From: Blumeriella jaapii
Lineage: Eukaryota > Ascomycota > Leotiomycetes > Helotiales > Drepanopezizaceae
Assembly (NCBI GenBank): GCA_009599575.1
Contig: VWND01000066.1
Location: forward strand, 372,001-436,000
Direction: 5' to 3'
DNA length: 64,000 bases
The notes under the pieces were generated by a model that saw nothing but the letters and a program-made list of their open reading frames with translations, did no database searches and was not told where the DNA came from. Shown here piece by piece: positions 62,100 through 64,000 of the stretch. A program made the translations under genes and the position numbers. Within the stretch, counting starts at the first letter, position 1. Each line of letters opens with the position of its first letter.

Positions 62100-63165
62100 C
62101 TTACGAAAAAGTGTTTTATAAAAAAGCTGAAATTATTTATTACCGAATTAAAAACGATTTCTAATAAAAAAAATGCTTCGAAAATTGCAAAGCTTTCGTT
62201 AAAAATTGTATTTTTTGTTAAAAACGAAAGCCTGGCCGAAAAAAAAACTTATTATATCCGACGTGGTTTTTTGAAATTTAAAAAAAAATTAATTTCGACG
62301 TTACGCGCGTACCGATTACCGATCGCGGTTATATATGTTTCGTGTTCGTTATTAACGATTTATTTAAATAGTTTAAAAAGCGATTTTTTCGAAACGTTAT
62401 TTCCGAAGCTATAGCGACTTTTTTTTAAAAAAACGTTGTATATCGATATAATTTGTTTAGCAAATTGAACGTCGATAATAGATTCGAAAATAAAAGCGTT
62501 GTCGAAACTTTTATAAAAAAATACGATATTTAACGCATTTAAATTTCAGTTTATAATTCGAAAGATAATAAATCCGTTAAACGAAATTATAAAAATATTT
62601 TTAACGGTTTTTTAAAAGCTATTCGAAAGAATTATAAGCGTTGGTCGCGGAAATTCTCGAAAATGCTTTTTGCTATGCGTATATATATATACGCTTCTAT
62701 TAAAATGATTTTATTTTTTATTTAATACGGCAGAAACGTTCGATTATTTTTGGAAATAAAATGGCTTGTATAAAAACTTTATAACGTGGTTAAAATAAAA
62801 ACGAAAGCAAATTTATTAGCAATAAGATTTAAATAGCTAGATTATCGCGATATAAATATAAAAAAAATAATTTTAAAAAAGAAAAAGTATAAAAAAACAA
62901 TTAAAAAAATTTAAAATAAAACCAAAGTTTTAAAAAAAACGCTAATTAAAAAAGGAAATTTAGTTTTAGTTTACGACGTTTAGCGCGCTATCGATAAATC
63001 GGCCGATATTAAACTTAATTATAAATGGCTCGGACCCTACGAAATATGCGAAGCCGAGTTAAATAAAAGTTATTATAAGTTTACGGAATTCGATAAAACG
63101 AAGCTGAAAAAAACGTTCGCCGCTAATCGGTTAAAGCGATTTTATAAAAAAAACTAGCAAATTTA
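62100..63165 (+). pseudogene. Element D integrase remnants
   Basis: Plus strand shows TRVPITDRGYICFVFVIND, RFENKSVVETFIKKYDI, then the C-terminal KLNYKWLGPYEICEAELNKS and KLKKTFAANRLKRFYKK, typical of the end of this gypsy clade's polyprotein. Several stops. Confidence 0.8.
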
Positions 63166-63170
63166 TTTTT

Positions 63171-64000
63171 TGAATTTTAAATCAAAAAGCGACTTCGATT
63201 TCAGCGATTTCGACGACGACTTCGATTAAAGCGATTATATTTTTAAAAAAAAAGAATTTTTTGAAAAAGTCTAAAAACAGCCGAACGATAATTCCGCTGT
63301 TAAAACTATAATTTAAATCGTGATTTTATTTATAATTAAAAAGGAAAAAAGTGCTTATAAAATTGTTTATTAATTGTTTTATTATTTTCGTTGTTTATTA
63401 TTTTTTTTTTTTTATTATATATTATTTTATTATTTTTGTTTTGCTTTGTTTGTATACAATTTAATTATTTTATTTTATATATATTATTTATTTTTGCAAA
63501 CTTTTTTTTATATTATTTAAAATATTTATTATACTTTTTTTTGTTTGACTGTACTTTTGCTTATTAAAATAAAAGTTTTATATATATTTTGAGCCGTATA
63601 TTTGATATATTTGTATTGCTCGCATATTTTACGAAAATTATTTTTTATGCATTTTATTGTTTGCTACTTTTTGCATTATTTACTTTTTTCGTTGTTTTGA
63701 ACGGATGCTTATTTAAATAATTATAATTTATTAGAAAAATAGCATGCGGATTCCCGTAGCTTTTAAATACAAATACTTTATAATTTTTATACTTTTTTCT
63801 ATTTACTTTTTAACAAATATAATATATTCTTTTTGATTAATAAACTTATCGATATTATATTATTTTTTAAATAAAGCGTTATTAAACTTGGCAAGCTTAT
63901 TTTTAATTTATTTTGGAACGGAATTATTATACGTAATTTTTTCGAGTTTAAATAAGCATATAATACCGCTATTTCAGATTAATAAGCAGCTTTTGTAAAA
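63171..64000. other. AT-rich sequence after element D, no feature
   Basis: Very AT-rich with poly-T and atatat runs. It could include the 3' untranslated part or LTR of element D, but no second copy is available for comparison. Confidence 0.4.

Larger units (their letters stand above)
57011..63170 (+). mobile_element. Element D: Ty3/gypsy gag-pol, RIP-degraded, ends not defined
   Basis: Plus-strand gag, zinc-knuckle-region linker, retropepsin, reverse transcriptase, RNase H and integrase fall in order. Its RT signature (NRITIRNANVLFNVD, ALLYVNDVEIKSF) differs clearly from elements A-C, so it belongs to another clade. LTRs were not found; the 3' LTR may be beyond 64000. Confidence 0.85.

Overview
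This window comes from a filamentous ascomycete (Pezizomycotina). The genes have short GT-AG introns, mostly 43-70 nt with CTAAY/CTGAY-like branch sites. The gene set is fungal (BYE1, LUC7, GPI16, a GH71 alpha-1,3-glucanase, a cutinase-like protein, a GH2 beta-galactosidase). The right half shows the C-to-T/G-to-A decay of repeat-induced point mutation (RIP). I cannot fix the class or species from sequence alone.

The window has two compartments. Positions 1 to about 31,400 are ordinary gene-bearing DNA. In order: a 3'-truncated, frameshifted UbiA-type membrane enzyme (1-597, -); a homeodomain protein with two Myb/SANT-like domains (2113-4555, -); a trypsin-fold protein with a destroyed active-site serine motif (6318-7321, +); a GH71 glucanase (7424-8880, -); an RGG-rich coiled-coil protein (11539-12705, +); a ZNF830-like zinc-finger protein (14206-15066, -) divergent from BYE1 (15896-18507, +); a decayed MFS sugar (lactose permease-like) transporter (19180-20700, -) divergent from an intact GH2 beta-galactosidase (21488-24911, +); LUC7 (25221-26167, -) divergent from GPI16 (26404-28259, +); and a six-exon cutinase-like gene lacking its nucleophile serine (28947-30006, -). 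The housekeeping genes concern transcription (BYE1), splicing (LUC7, ZNF830-like) and GPI anchoring (GPI16). The accessory genes concern extracellular polymers and sugars (GH71, cutinase-like, trypsin-like, GH2 plus permease).

Positions 31,400-64,000 are a very AT-rich retrotransposon graveyard with no host gene that I can support. Boundaries read directly from LTRs and target-site duplications give this structure: element A (31947-38373, 270-bp LTRs, TSD GGATC, minus orientation); a truncated A-type LTR broken by a Tc1/mariner-like terminal repeat (38955-39180); element B (39401-52935, 413-bp LTRs, TSD ATTAT, minus), which carries nested element C (42895-48902, 173-bp LTRs, TSD CTTAG/TTTAG, plus) and a solo C-type LTR (50152-50326, TSD AATAA); a block that has largely escaped RIP, made of palindromic LTR-like modules and tandem repeats (53070-54930); and a fourth Ty3/gypsy element D (about 57.0-63.2 kb, plus) whose right end is probably outside the window. 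All four elements have recognisable but stop-riddled gag-pol.

The most noteworthy observations are the palindromic LTR modules whose loops lie in opposite orientations, the lactose-type gene pair with a dead permease, two otherwise intact secreted hydrolase homologues that have lost the catalytic serine, and the readable nesting order of the repeats.
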